Shown here one piece after another: positions 55,426 to 55,638 of a DNA stretch of 55,638 nucleotides. Both the position numbers and the translations under genes were made by a program. The notes below the pieces were generated by a model. That model was not told the DNA's origin and did not search any database. It worked only from the letters and a program-made list of their open reading frames with translations. The stretch's first letter is position 1. The number at the start of each line of letters is the position of its first letter. Origin of the DNA: Polaromonas sp. (GTDB lineage: Bacteria > Pseudomonadota > Gammaproteobacteria > Burkholderiales > Burkholderiaceae_C); NCBI GenBank assembly GCA_030655515.1, contig JAURVI010000039.1, positions 1-55,638 on the forward strand, given 5' to 3'.

Positions 55426-55638
55426 GGATTTTTAAGTGACAAAGTTCCGGTCCGCCAGTGATCCGGTTTATTTTCGTCCGCAGCTTGCGTCTCTGCGCTA
55501 GTACTGCAACCCAAAAATATCGAAACATGAAAGCGCGTCTTCGCACCCATGGCGGCGTTGCAACCCTTGCGAAGGCGGCCAGCCTTCGCTGCGGCTTGCG
55601 CCTTGCCCTGGGTACGAATCCATCACTTTCATGATGTT

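Overview
The window looks like chromosome from a betaproteobacterium of the family Comamonadaceae. Almost every gene is a recognisable single-copy type from that group, and no rRNA, tRNA, CRISPR array, insertion sequence or phage gene was seen. It reads as two pieces of different style joined inside one gene. Bases 1 to about 31,090 are very GC-rich, use AAG for nearly every lysine, and look Variovorax-like. From about 31,115 to the end the sequence is less GC-rich, uses AAA and other A/T-ending codons freely, carries its own families of short palindromic repeats, and looks Polaromonas/Rhodoferax-like. The change falls within about 35 bp inside an intact maeB reading frame. Either a homeologous recombination or a chimeric metagenome contig could explain it; sequence alone cannot decide.

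Left part. Central metabolism and recycling come first: gapA (partial), tkt, S-adenosylmethionine decarboxylase, murU and pepP. A LysR regulator diverges from an aldo/keto reductase. An iron-type membrane operon (DUF3649, PepSY-TM, DUF3325) follows, with a good Fur box. A HxlR regulator diverges from a quinone oxidoreductase, then come a secreted phytase-like esterase and the pbpC/alpha-2-macroglobulin pair. From 30,357 down to 21,621 runs a nine-gene minus-strand set: an SPFH protein with a SHOCT tail, DUF4178, DUF350, a membrane-embedded spermidine-synthase homologue, a Tat-exported FAD amine oxidase lipoprotein, a saccharopine-dehydrogenase-like reductase, SRPBCC, a DoxX-like protein and DUF2269. 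This is the best candidate here for a poorly described system: membrane-surface polyamine-like chemistry tied to an SPFH scaffold.

Right part. After maeB come a secreted RNase Sa/barnase-type ribonuclease with its barstar inhibitor, the outer-membrane biogenesis run lptD-surA-rsmA, then amgK, rsmE, an MFS transporter, an alpha/beta hydrolase, a SulP transporter and a chromate transporter. Next are a decayed NotI-family restriction gene beside an intact D12-class adenine methyltransferase, a fused metX-metW gene behind a SAM-II riboswitch and terminator, a TMEM165-type Mn exporter behind a yybP-ykoY riboswitch, amtB behind a sigma-54-type promoter, and a complete bufferin operon (bufA, bufB, bufC, DoxX).

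Two families of short repeats occur only in the right part. Copies sit in frame inside amgK and metX, and probably chrA, and so add peptide segments to conserved enzymes. The joint of the MetX-MetW fusion is itself an inverted repeat. The two halves of the MurNAc recycling pathway, murU and amgK, lie on opposite sides of the composition break.
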